Shown one piece after another: positions 44,500 to 52,851 of a DNA stretch of 64,000 nt. Position numbers and translations under genes: made by a program. Below the pieces are notes generated by a model. That model saw only the letters and a list, made by a program, of their open reading frames with translations, made no database searches and was not told where the DNA came from. How positions within the stretch are numbered: position 1 is the first letter of the stretch; each line of letters starts with the position of its first letter. This DNA comes from an uncultured Clostridia bacterium (lineage in GTDB: Bacteria > Bacillota > Clostridia > Christensenellales > Aristaeellaceae), in NCBI GenBank assembly GCA_947166705.1, contig CAMVFE010000003.1, positions 24,259 to 88,258 on the forward strand, given 5' to 3'.

Positions 44500-44528
44500 T
44501 GGAAACGCAGCGGATTCCGTTGTATAAT
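44500..44528 (+). promoter_or_regulatory. Promoter of the DUF4298 gene
   Basis: TATAAT at 44523-44528 with TGGAAA 17 bases upstream (4 of 6 matches). Leader about 60 bases. Confidence 0.45.
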
Positions 44529-44595
44529 ACCGGGGAATTGATATCCGCATTTCCCCGGATCCTTTTATGAAGGCATATCCTGCGGGAGGTAAACG

Positions 44596-44841
44596 ATGAT
44601 TCAGAACAGAAACGGGCTCAGCAGGCAGGACCGGATATCGAGGGTGGTAAAATACGAAAGGCTTTTTGACGAAGCTCTTGCGGGGCACGATCCGGAGAAT
44701 CTTCGTCTCCTGGAAATCTATTATACTTCCGGAGACTGGCTGGATGACTATGAGGCGGACGAAAGAGGCGAACTGCCTCCGGATTTAAAACGCGGCGTAT
44801 TGTCCCAGGATGCGTTGTATGACCTGCTCAGCGATCAGTAA
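44596..44841 (+). CDS. DUF4298 family protein
   Basis: The 81-residue product matches DUF4298: the conserved C-terminal half reads EIYYTSGDWLDDYEADERGE, LPPDLKRGVLSQDALYDLL. Function unknown; it is a small cytosolic acidic protein found widely in Firmicutes. GGGAGGT stands five to seven bases before the ATG. It converges with the zinc-ribbon gene at 44879. Confidence 0.85.
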   Translation: MIQNRNGLSRQDRISRVVKYERLFDEALAGHDPENLRLLEIYYTSGDWLDDYEADERGELPPDLKRGVLSQDALYDLLSDQ

Positions 44842-44878
44842 GGAGATGCGGAAAACATGTTCAGGGCTCCGCGCGGAA

Positions 44879-45166
44879 TCACTCGTCATCCAGAAGGATA
44901 TCCAGCTCCTCTTCCTCCTCGTACCACGCTTTTTCGTTTTTCACGGTCTTCCCGGTCATGCGTGTTCCGCATCCTGCACATACAGCTTTTTTCTGATAAA
45001 ACCGGGCATGACAGTTCGAACACTCATAGTCGTCCTTCCCGGTCACATGAGGATGATAAATCCAGTGGCCGTTCCTGCTTTTCGGGAATTCTTTCCCGCT
45101 CGTTCTTCTCCCCCCGGCAAAAAGCAGCAGCAGGCCCGCCGGGACCAGTAACCACAGCCATGTCAT
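44879..45166 (-). CDS. Small membrane protein with zinc ribbon
   Basis: A 95-residue protein with an N-terminal membrane helix (MTWLWLLVPAGLLLLFAGG) and a zinc ribbon CSNCHARFYQKKAVCAGCG at about 49-67, ending in an acidic tail (EEEEELDILLDDE). The ATG at 45166 is chosen because GGAGGGG is 11 bases away; the GTG at 45178 would sit directly on that site. Function unknown. It follows the DUF3592-like gene by about 40 bases. Confidence 0.65.
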   Translation of the reverse strand: MTWLWLLVPAGLLLLFAGGRRTSGKEFPKSRNGHWIYHPHVTGKDDYECSNCHARFYQKKAVCAGCGTRMTGKTVKNEKAWYEEEEELDILLDDE

Positions 45167-45208
45167 TGCAAAGTCCACCCCTCCGGCATCTCAGCGCTCA
45201 CCGCGTTT

Positions 45209-45688
45209 TCACAAAATGGAATCCACATCCACAAAGCCTGTGCTTTCATTCATTCTGTCAATATAGACAGGCACCGTCCTCCCCGCCAGATCCTCCCGCG
45301 GAAGCGAGTAAAGGTATCTGCTCTGATAGCGATGCTCTTCTCCGTAAGTATCCGTATAGGAGCACTCAATGATGAAAGGATTCCTGCCGTTTACCCGGAC
45401 ATTGGGAATTTCCCTGACGGAAATGATCCTTGCATCCACACAGTTTCCGCCGAGATAAGCCCGGCGCAGGCGATGCCTTCTGCGCAGATCCGTGAACAGA
45501 AATCCGGATCCCAGCAGCAGGAACAGCATTCCCACCCCTGTGAACGTATACCTGAACAGCGCCGGATCCCCCGTAACGCGGAGCGGGCCGGAATTTCCTG
45601 CCGAAAGGCCTATGGGCAGAAAGATGATACCGATGGGGGCGAAAACAAGCCCGACAATTCCCCATACAGTCCAGCCGAACTTTTTCAT
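45209..45688 (-). CDS. DUF3592-like membrane protein
   Basis: The 159-residue protein has two membrane helices (WGIVGLVFAPIGIIFLPIGL and YTFTGVGMLFLLLGSGFLF) and a C-terminal beta domain of the DUF3592 type (VDARIISVREIPNVRVNGRNPFIIECSYTD, RYLYSLPREDLAGRTVPVYID). Function unknown. GGAGGGAAAGG precedes the ATG. A TATAAT on the minus strand at 45783-45788 may be its -10; no convincing -35 is present. Confidence 0.7.
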   Translation of the reverse strand: MKKFGWTVWGIVGLVFAPIGIIFLPIGLSAGNSGPLRVTGDPALFRYTFTGVGMLFLLLGSGFLFTDLRRRHRLRRAYLGGNCVDARIISVREIPNVRVNGRNPFIIECSYTDTYGEEHRYQSRYLYSLPREDLAGRTVPVYIDRMNESTGFVDVDSIL

Positions 45689-45948
45689 GTACCTTTCCCT
45701 CCCGCTTTCGGATTCCGGTTGATTCCTTCATTGGCTCAAAAGCCCTGCCGGCCTGTCATAAAAACTGCCTGCCGCAGGGAACATTATACCCCATATCTTC
45801 CGCAAAGAACAGTCCGCGCCGCTTCAATGGCTCCCTGCCGGCTTTCCTTCTTTTCCGGGCCGGAGCAGCGCCCGGCGGTGGAGCGCTGTCCCCGGCCTCA
45901 GGAAGGAAAGGGGCCCGGCTCTGCCGTATATGCAGATATGGAGAGCTG
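45689..45948. other. Intergenic stretch without a gene
   Basis: Apart from the minus-strand TATAAT at 45783-45788, GC-rich sequence without a credible reading frame or fold. With the two hairpins at 45949-46019 it fills the gap to the solute-binding protein gene. Confidence 0.5.
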
Positions 45949-46019
45949 AAAAAAGGCAGGGATCCCTTCTCCGGATCCCCGCCTTCCCGTCCGGGCTGAG
46001 CGCAAAAGGCGCTCAGCCC
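45949..46019 (-). terminator. Tandem hairpins ending the oligosaccharide ABC operon
   Basis: Read on the minus strand, a first hairpin (45993-46019, GGGCTGAGCGC with GCGCTCAGCCC) has no T-tract, and a second (45955-45983, GGCGGGGATCC with GGATCCCTGCC) is followed by six T. The second is the likely terminator; the first may stabilise the mRNA end. Confidence 0.8.
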
Positions 46020-46049
46020 TTTCTGTATGTTCTCCCGAACGCTCCTCAA

Positions 46050-47585
46050 TCACTTCATATAACGGTCATAGGCCGCCTGATAAACCTTCAGCACATCCTG
46101 CAGCCCCATGCTCTCGACCTGGGCCACATAGGCATCGAAGCTGTCCAGAGGCTCCACGCCCATAATAAACTTATCAACCATTTCGTTCATATATGTCTCG
46201 ATTTCGGTATATTTCTCGTTGATGATCCCCTGTTCCTCGCCCGTAAAGGCCAGCGTCGGGAAAGCGTCGCCGATATGCCCTTCCTGCTCGTAGATATCCC
46301 GGATGCGGTTGACCTCGTCGCTTACAAAGGCCCGCTCATACCGGGCATCCTGAAGCAGGGTCAGCATGCTCTGGATGCCGAAGGAGCGCAGCGCGTCCTG
46401 AGGGGACAGGCCGTCGGGGTTGTTCATGATCAGGTCGGAATACACATAGTTCCCGTCGACGATGTTGAAATGCTGTCCTTCGACGCCGAAGTTCATCAGG
46501 ATCATGCCTTCCTCGCTGTATACGTAATCCAGCAGCTTCAGCGCGGCCTTCTTCTGCTCCTCGGTAGCGCCGATGTAGATGCCGGCGTTCCAGTCCTCAT
46601 CCACAGTGATGGGCTGCAGCTGGTCCCGTGTTTCGCTGATCCCGGTGGGGCCTTCCGGCGGCACCGCGCCGACAATGTGAATGTCGCTGTCCGTGTCCTT
46701 GAAGAGGTTGGCCACATTGTCGATGTACGCGCTCCAGTCATAGCTCATGAAGACCTGGTTGTTGGTCCATTCGCTGTACCAGGCGGTCTTGTCCAGCGTC
46801 AGGTATTCCTGATCAATGAGACCTTCCGCGTAGCAGCGGTGCAGCCACTCCAGCGCGTCTTTCATCCGCGGGTCGGTAGCGCCGAATTTGACCACTCCGT
46901 CCTCGGCAAAGAAGGTTTCCGCAATGCCCCAGTTATGGATGAAAGGCATGACATTGCCGCGGTTGTTTGATCCGTTTTTCCGTACGGAGAAGGGGATTTC
47001 ATCCGCCTGCCCGTTTCCGTTGGGATCGCCTTCCTTGATGGCCTTGAAGACCTGGTACAGGTCCTCCGTCGTCTTCGGGGTTTCGAGATTCAGCTTGTCC
47101 AGCCAGTCCTGCCGCCAGAAGTAGAGTTTGCCTGCCGTGATGGCGGTGCGCTGGCCGATGAAGCGCATGTTGCCGTCCGCGTCTGAAACCTTCCGGCGGA
47201 TTTCCGGATCGCCGTAAACCTTCCAGAGGTTCGGGGTATCGGTTTCGTTGATCAGATCATTCAGCGGCGTCCACGCGTCCTTGTACAGCAGCAGGTCCTT
47301 GGCCTTGTACTGGACGATGGTGGGAAGGTCGCCGCCGGCCATCAGAAGGCCGTATTTCTCCGCCAGGTTCTCGGTCGGCGCGGAGATGATGTCGATCTTG
47401 ATCCCCAGTTTCTCCTGCAGCAGGTCGATGGTCAGCAGCCCGTTCCGGAAGGGCATGTTCTCCCGGTCGGAGCCCCAGATGGAAATGGTTACCGGTTCTT
47501 CCGCCGCGGCCAGTCCCGAAAAGGCCATCAGCGGCAGCAGGGCGGCTGCGAGCAGCAGCGCCAGGAATCTGGAAAAATGTTTCAT
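46050..47585 (-). CDS. Extracellular solute-binding protein of an oligosaccharide ABC importer
   Basis: A 511-residue secreted binding protein of the LplA/YtcQ (family 1) type. The signal peptide MKHFSRFLALLLAAALLPLMAFSGLAAAEE lacks a lipobox Cys, so membrane attachment is not obvious. The mature part shows VTISIWGSDRENMPF, GDLPTIVQY, TPLNDLINETDTPNLW, YFWRQDWLDKLNLETPKTTEDLYQVFKA and KAALKLLDYVYSEEG. The protein delivers oligosaccharides, probably plant-polymer fragments, to the two permeases upstream. AGGAGG lies eight bases before the ATG. No dedicated ATPase gene is present; a shared MsmX-type ATPase elsewhere is expected. Confidence 0.93.
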   Translation of the reverse strand: MKHFSRFLALLLAAALLPLMAFSGLAAAEEPVTISIWGSDRENMPFRNGLLTIDLLQEKLGIKIDIISAPTENLAEKYGLLMAGGDLPTIVQYKAKDLLLYKDAWTPLNDLINETDTPNLWKVYGDPEIRRKVSDADGNMRFIGQRTAITAGKLYFWRQDWLDKLNLETPKTTEDLYQVFKAIKEGDPNGNGQADEIPFSVRKNGSNNRGNVMPFIHNWGIAETFFAEDGVVKFGATDPRMKDALEWLHRCYAEGLIDQEYLTLDKTAWYSEWTNNQVFMSYDWSAYIDNVANLFKDTDSDIHIVGAVPPEGPTGISETRDQLQPITVDEDWNAGIYIGATEEQKKAALKLLDYVYSEEGMILMNFGVEGQHFNIVDGNYVYSDLIMNNPDGLSPQDALRSFGIQSMLTLLQDARYERAFVSDEVNRIRDIYEQEGHIGDAFPTLAFTGEEQGIINEKYTEIETYMNEMVDKFIMGVEPLDSFDAYVAQVESMGLQDVLKVYQAAYDRYMK

Positions 47586-47642
47586 GTTCTTTCCTCCTTT
47601 AGAATAAGTTATATTTACCCCGTTCCGGGGATTGGGACGTTT

Positions 47643-48545
47643 TTATTCCTTGACGGATCCGACCATGACGCCCTTGACGAAGTACCGCTGTACGAAGGGA
47701 TACACGCAGAGCATCGGCAGCATGGCCACGACGATCGTCGCGTATTTGATGCCTTCCGCCATGACGTTCTCCTGGCTGCTGGCGTTTTCAACGATCTCAT
47801 TCATCAGTACGACCTGGCGCAGAATAATCTGCAGCGGGTACAGCTCCGGCTTGCTCAGATAGAGCACTGCGGTGAAATAGCTGTTCCAGTGGGCAACGGC
47901 GTAGAACATGCCGATCGTCATCAGGCTGGCCAGGCTCAGCGGCAGGATAATCCGGAACAGGACCCCGAAGTCCTTGCATCCGTCCAGCTCAGCGGCCTCA
48001 ACCAGGCTCTGGGGGATCTGCAGGAAGAAGGTGCGCATCAGGATCATGTTATAGGTGCTGACCGCCCCGGGAAGCAGAATCGCCCAGATCGTGTTGAGCA
48101 TCTTCAGCTCCTTGATGACCAGGAAGGTAGGAATCATCCCTCCGTTAAAAAACATGGTGAAGGTACACATCAGGGTAAAAAACCTTCGTCCCACCATTTT
48201 TCTCTGGCTCAGCGCCCAGGCTCCAAAGACGGTCAGGATCAGGTTGATCGCCGTTCCCAGCGCCGTATACAGCAGGGTGTTGCTGTAGCTCTGCCACAGC
48301 AGCGGATACTGGAAAACCTTCTGATAGGCCTTCACGTGGGCTGAAACGGGCCACAGGAAAACATCTCCCCGCAGGATGGCGGTTTCCTCGGAAAAGGAGG
48401 CGGCGGTGACATAGATCACGGGATAGAGCATGGCAAAGCTGACCAGCAGCAGAAACAGGACATTGAAAACCTGGAAAACCCGGCGGCTGACCGGGATCCG
48501 GATACGCCGCGGTCCGGCCTTCCTGCGGAAAAAGGAAATCTCCAT
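47643..48545 (-). CDS. ABC sugar permease, YtcP/LplC type
   Basis: A 300-residue membrane permease with six predicted helices. The EAA loop EAAELDGCKDFGVLFRIILPLSLASL docks to the ATPase. YtcP-like N-terminus RVFQVFNVLFLLLVSFAMLYPVIYVTAASFS. It pairs with the permease just upstream and the solute-binding protein just downstream. AGGAGGAGG precedes the start. Confidence 0.93.
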   Translation of the reverse strand: MEISFFRRKAGPRRIRIPVSRRVFQVFNVLFLLLVSFAMLYPVIYVTAASFSEETAILRGDVFLWPVSAHVKAYQKVFQYPLLWQSYSNTLLYTALGTAINLILTVFGAWALSQRKMVGRRFFTLMCTFTMFFNGGMIPTFLVIKELKMLNTIWAILLPGAVSTYNMILMRTFFLQIPQSLVEAAELDGCKDFGVLFRIILPLSLASLMTIGMFYAVAHWNSYFTAVLYLSKPELYPLQIILRQVVLMNEIVENASSQENVMAEGIKYATIVVAMLPMLCVYPFVQRYFVKGVMVGSVKE

Positions 48546-48575
48546 GACGCGCCTCCTCCTTTCTGCCCGCGGCGT

Positions 48576-49496
48576 TTACCACAGGCTGGTCTCGCTGTAG
48601 GTGCGGCTGAGCCAGTTTGCGAAGATCACCATGGCGAATCCGATGACGCTCTGGAACATGCCCACAGCCGTTGCGTAGCTGTATTCCCCGCCCTTGAGTC
48701 CCCGGCGGTAAACATAGGTTCCGATGACGTCGCTGGTTTCCAGGTTGGCATTATTCTGCAGCAGCAGGATGGTCTCGTATCCCGCATCCATCATATGCCC
48801 CAGCCGCATGATCAGCAGCACCACAATTGTCCCGGCTATGCCCGGCAGCGTGATATGCCACATTCTCCGCATGTATCCGCCGCCGTCCACCATGCAGGCT
48901 TCGTACAGCTCCCCGTTGATCCCGCTGATGGCGGCCAGAAAAATGATGGAGTTCCATCCGATGCTCTTCCACAGGTTCATCAGGGTATAGATCGCCCGGA
49001 ATGCCCCGGGCTGCGTCATGAAGTACTGTCTCTCCCCTCCCATGGAGGCGATCAGATTGTTGATGATGCCGCTGGATGGGGAAAGAAACTGCACCACCAT
49101 GCTGGCAATCACCACACTCGAGACAAAATAGGGCAGGTAGGTAATGGTCTGGGTAATTTTCTTGAACCGCGGCCGCTGCACCTCGTTGAGGAGCAGAGCC
49201 AAAATAATGGCCGCGGGAAAATTGAACAGCAGATCGTACAGATTGATCAGCAGCGTATTCCGGATCAGGCGCCAGAGATAGATGGAATTAAAAAACTGCT
49301 GGAAATACTTGAATCCGACCCAGGGACTCTTCTCAAAACCGAGGAAGGCGTTAAAGTCCTTAAAGGCGATGGACAGGCCCAGCATCGGCGCGTACCGGAA
49401 AATCACATAATAGAGGAAAACGGGCAGAAACATCAGATACAGATATCTGGCCGCCCAGATTCTGCGCCAAAGAAGCGCCCCGCGGGATCTGTGCAT
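48576..49496 (-). CDS. ABC sugar permease, YteP/LplB type
   Basis: A permease of about 306 residues, six helices, with the EAA loop YEACMVDGGGYMRRMWHITLPGIAGTIV and the LplB-like start YLYLMFLPVFLYYVIFRYAPMLGLSIAFKDF. I place the start at ATG 49496, seven bases after GGAGGT; the GTG at 49505 lies too close to that site. First gene of the importer operon, with a promoter at 49520-49548 and regulator-type direct repeats upstream. Confidence 0.93.
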   Translation of the reverse strand: MHRSRGALLWRRIWAARYLYLMFLPVFLYYVIFRYAPMLGLSIAFKDFNAFLGFEKSPWVGFKYFQQFFNSIYLWRLIRNTLLINLYDLLFNFPAAIILALLLNEVQRPRFKKITQTITYLPYFVSSVVIASMVVQFLSPSSGIINNLIASMGGERQYFMTQPGAFRAIYTLMNLWKSIGWNSIIFLAAISGINGELYEACMVDGGGYMRRMWHITLPGIAGTIVVLLIMRLGHMMDAGYETILLLQNNANLETSDVIGTYVYRRGLKGGEYSYATAVGMFQSVIGFAMVIFANWLSRTYSETSLW

Positions 49497-49519
49497 GATG
49501 TTCACCTCCGTGCAGGTTC

Positions 49520-49548
49520 ATCATACCCCTCGGAGCGCGGCCTGACCA
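49520..49548 (-). promoter_or_regulatory. Promoter of the oligosaccharide importer operon
   Basis: Minus strand TGGTCA, 17 bases, TATGAT. The -35 is weak (4 of 6), as expected for an activator-dependent promoter. A CGCCATTTGGCG palindrome sits at 49551-49562, just upstream. Confidence 0.55.
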
Positions 49549-49570
49549 TCCGCCATTTGGCGAAACCGGC

Positions 49571-49634
49571 ATTCAATTCTGTGAAAAGAGAATCGTCATT
49601 TCCGTGAAAGCATCGTCAAATCAGTGAGTGAAAG
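49571..49634 (-). promoter_or_regulatory. Three direct repeats, probable AraC-family activator sites
   Basis: Plus-strand copies ATTCAATTCTGTGAAAAG (49571), ATCGTCATTTCCGTGAAAG (49592) and ATCGTCAAATCAGTGAGTG followed by AAAG (49612). Repeat spacing is 21 and 20 bases, two helical turns each. They lie 22 bases and more upstream of the -35 of the importer promoter and next to the AraC regulator gene. Confidence 0.6.
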
Positions 49635-49653
49635 AGGCTTCCGGGCCGGTTTT

Positions 49654-51546
49654 TCAGCTTTCCGCGGGCGCGTGCGCTGTCCTGTACTGTCCGGGCGTAA
49701 CACCCTCCGCCCTTTTGAAGGTCCTGATCAGCGTGTTCTGATTTTCAAGGCCGACGCGCCGGCCGATCTCCCGCAGCGGCAGATCGGTCTCTGTCAGCAG
49801 CCGCCGGGTTTCCTCCATGCGCAGATCGGTCAGGTATTTCAGAAAGCTGGTCTCCCCCACCTTCCGGAAGAGCAGGCTGATCATGCTCGGGGACATCCCC
49901 AGGGCTTCGCTGGCCGTATCCAGGGAAATCTCATGCATGTATTCCCGGCGGACATAATCGGTTATCCGGGCATACTGCTTTTCCTCCCGGCTGCTGTCCT
50001 CACCGCTTCGCAGATCAAGCATGGCTTCAATCAGTGATTCGGACGCTCTGTCCTTCCCGTGAGGCTTTCCGAGTCCGACCGCGCAGGGGCATGAGGCCAG
50101 AAGGTTCTCCCTCATTCGCCGCAGAAAGTCCTCCGTCCTCTCCGCCGCGGAAACCGGATCAGCCAGGCTGAACAGGATCAGCAGATGCCCGTCCGTCCGC
50201 TGGGCGCAGTAGACCTCGCGCCCTTCGGCTTCCTCCTCCGCGGCCATCGCCTCAATCCGTTCCGCAGTGCTTTCGCCGCCCAGCCGCTTTTCCAGCCGTT
50301 CCAGGTCCATGGCCGCCATTTCCGCCACGGCGATCTGGATCCAATCGTATGCAAGCCTGACGCCGCCCGCAGCCAGCGCCTCCTCTGCTCCGTTCTTCAG
50401 CCGGCCCTCCATCCAGTCGTTGAGCACCCGGTTTTTCAGCAGGCGGTTTACCTCCCGGTTTGACAGGGTCAGCTCGTGGTTTTCCGCCGTGATCAGCCGG
50501 ATCGCTTCGTCAAGCAGCTTGTATTCATTGTTCGGCGAACCCTCCGGCAGCCTGTGGGAAAGCTGCCGTACCGAGGCGATCAGGCGCTCAAGCGGCGCGT
50601 ACAGGCGTTTTCCCGCCAGCACCGCCCCGACCAGCCCGATCAGCATGCAGGAGCCCATGATCCCCATGACGATATTCCGAAGGCGCAGGCTCGGCCGCAG
50701 CAGCTCCCCGTAGGGAACAACAGCCATGCAGTAAAGGCCTTCCGCTTCCGTCTCGGCGCAGAGAACGCCGTATTCCTCTTTTCCGCTTCGCACTCGGTTT
50801 TCCGGCTCTTTCATATAAGCCCGGCTTACCTCTCCGATGGCGGAATTCGTCTCCGGCAGAACCGGTTTTCCCTCCCCGTCCGTCAGCAGCAGGATACCGG
50901 ATCCGCTCTCCGGCAGGCAGGCGGAAAGGCGCTCCGCGTTCAGATGAAAAAAGGCGTAGCTCTCCCCCGGCTGCGCGGTCAGCGGCAGGCTGCTGACAAA
51001 GGCAAGCACAGGCACGGTTTCCAGTATTCTCTGCTCCTTACCTGCTCCGGCAAAACGGCACAGCGCCACCGTTCCCGGCTGATTTCGCAATTCGGTCAGC
51101 GCATCCCTGCTGATCCCGGCCAGCCGGCTGTAATATTCCTCCGTTCGGTAGCTGCTTTCGCCGGTAATGACGATATCAGGGCCTTCCGCGCAGATCCCGA
51201 GATCCGCGATGGTATCGCTGAAGGCCTTCATCCGCTGCAGATCGCCGATGATTCCCTGCTTGGTCAGAATATCCCGCGGTGTCTGCTTCGCCAGATGGAG
51301 GTATCGGCTGATCCGGGCGTCATTGCTCAGCTGCCAGGAAAAGGATTTGATCTGGCCGATCTCCCGGTTCACCGAGGCTGCGGCGCTGCGCAGAAGCGCT
51401 TCATGCTGCTGCCAGGTGTCGCGCAGGACCTGCCCGGACATCCGGTCATAGATCAGCCACCCGGTGAGCAGAGTGGACAGGAGCGCAAACAGCAGCAGAA
51501 ATCCGATCATCTGCAGCCTCACCCTGCGGCTCGTTCTGGACATCAT
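49654..51546 (-). CDS. Membrane-bound AraC-family regulator (YesS-like)
   Basis: A 630-residue regulator with a short cytoplasmic start, a first membrane helix (QMIGFLLLFALLSTLLTGWLIY), a sensor region outside the cell of about 250 residues, and a second helix (IVMGIMGSCMLIGLVGAVLAG, about 288-308). The C-terminal 100 residues are a double helix-turn-helix AraC domain (ISLDTASEALGMSPSMISLLFRKVGETSFLKYLTDLRMEETRRLL, then LPLREIGRRVGLENQNTLIRTFKRAEGVTPGQYR). YesS-type regulators sense oligosaccharides outside and activate the adjacent importer. AAAAGGAGA precedes ATG-ATG. Confidence 0.93.
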   Translation of the reverse strand: MMSRTSRRVRLQMIGFLLLFALLSTLLTGWLIYDRMSGQVLRDTWQQHEALLRSAAASVNREIGQIKSFSWQLSNDARISRYLHLAKQTPRDILTKQGIIGDLQRMKAFSDTIADLGICAEGPDIVITGESSYRTEEYYSRLAGISRDALTELRNQPGTVALCRFAGAGKEQRILETVPVLAFVSSLPLTAQPGESYAFFHLNAERLSACLPESGSGILLLTDGEGKPVLPETNSAIGEVSRAYMKEPENRVRSGKEEYGVLCAETEAEGLYCMAVVPYGELLRPSLRLRNIVMGIMGSCMLIGLVGAVLAGKRLYAPLERLIASVRQLSHRLPEGSPNNEYKLLDEAIRLITAENHELTLSNREVNRLLKNRVLNDWMEGRLKNGAEEALAAGGVRLAYDWIQIAVAEMAAMDLERLEKRLGGESTAERIEAMAAEEEAEGREVYCAQRTDGHLLILFSLADPVSAAERTEDFLRRMRENLLASCPCAVGLGKPHGKDRASESLIEAMLDLRSGEDSSREEKQYARITDYVRREYMHEISLDTASEALGMSPSMISLLFRKVGETSFLKYLTDLRMEETRRLLTETDLPLREIGRRVGLENQNTLIRTFKRAEGVTPGQYRTAHAPAES

Positions 51547-51605
51547 AAAGACAGATTCTCCTTTTCGAGGAATCGCGATATAAAAACGTTCTTTGGATAC
51601 ATGAT

Positions 51606-51634
51606 ATTATACCATGCTTCCCCTTCCTTGAAAA
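51606..51634 (-). promoter_or_regulatory. Promoter of the AraC regulator gene
   Basis: Minus strand TTTTCA, 17 bases, TATAAT with TGG extended -10; same elements and spacing as the aldolase promoter at 13252. Confidence 0.7.
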
Positions 51635-51676
51635 GCAGCTGTTCCGTAAACCGGAGGAGGAGCCCGGAATGCCAAA

Positions 51677-51708
51677 GCCGCCGAAGCCCGATGCTTCGGC
51701 GGCTTTTT
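51677..51708. terminator. Terminator after the ABC exporter operon
   Basis: GCCGCCGAAGC, loop CCGAT region, GCTTCGGCGGC, then five T on the plus strand and TTTGG on the minus strand. The minus-strand operon ending at 51712 reads into it, although the better T-tract is on the plus strand. Confidence 0.65.
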
Positions 51709-51711
51709 GCG

Positions 51712-52851
51712 CTAGCGTTTATCCTTGTCGATAAATTCCAGCGTGATGGTGGAAAGGGCTGCAAACACGATCACGAACAGAAACAGCTGAAGCCAGTACC
51801 CCGCTACGTTTCCCCGAGAGTATTCGTAATCCGGAATCTGGCTGGCTGCAGCAATCCTGTTCTGCAGGAGATCCTTCACCCGGTCTTCCCCGATCATGTC
51901 CATTAACGCGCCCACGGTACTGCTGAAGGTATAGCTTTCCTCCCGGCGGGCCTGGAAGTCCGGGCTTTCCGCGGCCAGATCGAGCATATTTCCCAGGGTT
52001 ACGCCCTCGCTTAGCTCCATGGCCCGGAATTCCGCGATGATTGGATTATCTTCATTCTTCAGCAGCTCCATCGCCTGCCCCAGGGTTACGGTGGCGGAAA
52101 CATCCTGATCTCTCATCCCGTTTACGGTATTCCATACGGTCATTACGGGGCGGCTGTTATAATCGCTCTGGGCCGTCAGCACCTTCAGCGCCGGGTTAGA
52201 AATGGTCAGCGGCGTGATGCTCTTCGTCCAGGCCGGCAGGGACATCATGCCGCCGGAAAACACCAGCTGAAAAATCAGCACGAAAGGCATAATGGTCATG
52301 GCCGTCGTGGTGGTTTTTGCCAGCGTGGACACCCACAGGGCCATCATATCCGATGCGTAGGCGATCAGGAACATGGAAATGCCGAAATCCACGATCTTAA
52401 ACGGCGTTACCAGCCCCGGGCCGCTGTATCGTACGCCGACCATGCTGGTGATATAGACGGTGACGACTGTCTGCAGCAGGCATAGCAGCGCCTGGTAGAT
52501 CATGTGGGCGCAGATGTAGGAGGAAATGTGCATGCCGGAGCGGTGCTCCCGTTTAATCACGTCCCGCTCCCGGCAGATAACCTGGATGGAGTTGAAGCAT
52601 CCGTTCCAGATGCAGACCATGACCAGGGCGAAGGAGCCCATCAGCGTGCCCTCCATATTCACGAAGAGCCGCTTCTGGATGACCATGCCCACCAGTCCGG
52701 CGATGAGCGCCGCCATGGGCAGCACCTTCCAGTCATTCTGGTAGATGAACATCCTCAGCATCTTTCCAAGATAGATCCAGACCTGGGCGCTGCGCCCGCG
52801 ATGGCGGATCTTTAAACTGCGTTTCCTTCCGCCTGCAACCAGTTCAGACAT
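51712..52851 (-). CDS. ABC-2 type permease (ABCG-like)
   Basis: The 379-residue protein has six predicted helices in the ABC2 arrangement (LPMAALIAGLVGMVIQKRLF, GSFALVMVCIWNGCFNSIQVICRERDVIKREHRSGMHISSYI, the contact helix typical of ABCG transporters, LLCLLQTVVTVYITSMVGV, FLIAYASDMMALWVSTLAKTTTTAMTIMPFVLIFQLVFSGGM) and a final helix after a loop of about 130 residues. The loop is longer than usual and outside the membrane. Its start overlaps the ATPase gene stop by 8 bases. Substrate unknown. Confidence 0.88.
   Translation of the reverse strand: MSELVAGGRKRSLKIRHRGRSAQVWIYLGKMLRMFIYQNDWKVLPMAALIAGLVGMVIQKRLFVNMEGTLMGSFALVMVCIWNGCFNSIQVICRERDVIKREHRSGMHISSYICAHMIYQALLCLLQTVVTVYITSMVGVRYSGPGLVTPFKIVDFGISMFLIAYASDMMALWVSTLAKTTTTAMTIMPFVLIFQLVFSGGMMSLPAWTKSITPLTISNPALKVLTAQSDYNSRPVMTVWNTVNGMRDQDVSATVTLGQAMELLKNEDNPIIAEFRAMELSEGVTLGNMLDLAAESPDFQARREESYTFSSTVGALMDMIGEDRVKDLLQNRIAAASQIPDYEYSRGNVAGYWLQLFLFVIVFAALSTITLEFIDKDKR

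Noticed and set aside
44311..44688. 125-codon minus-strand frame
   Set aside because: It is another frame over the aldo/keto reductase remnant and the DUF4298 gene; it has no domain and no ribosome site.
45756..46049. 97-codon minus-strand frame before the solute-binding gene
   Set aside because: It spans the two terminator hairpins and is of low-complexity basic composition.
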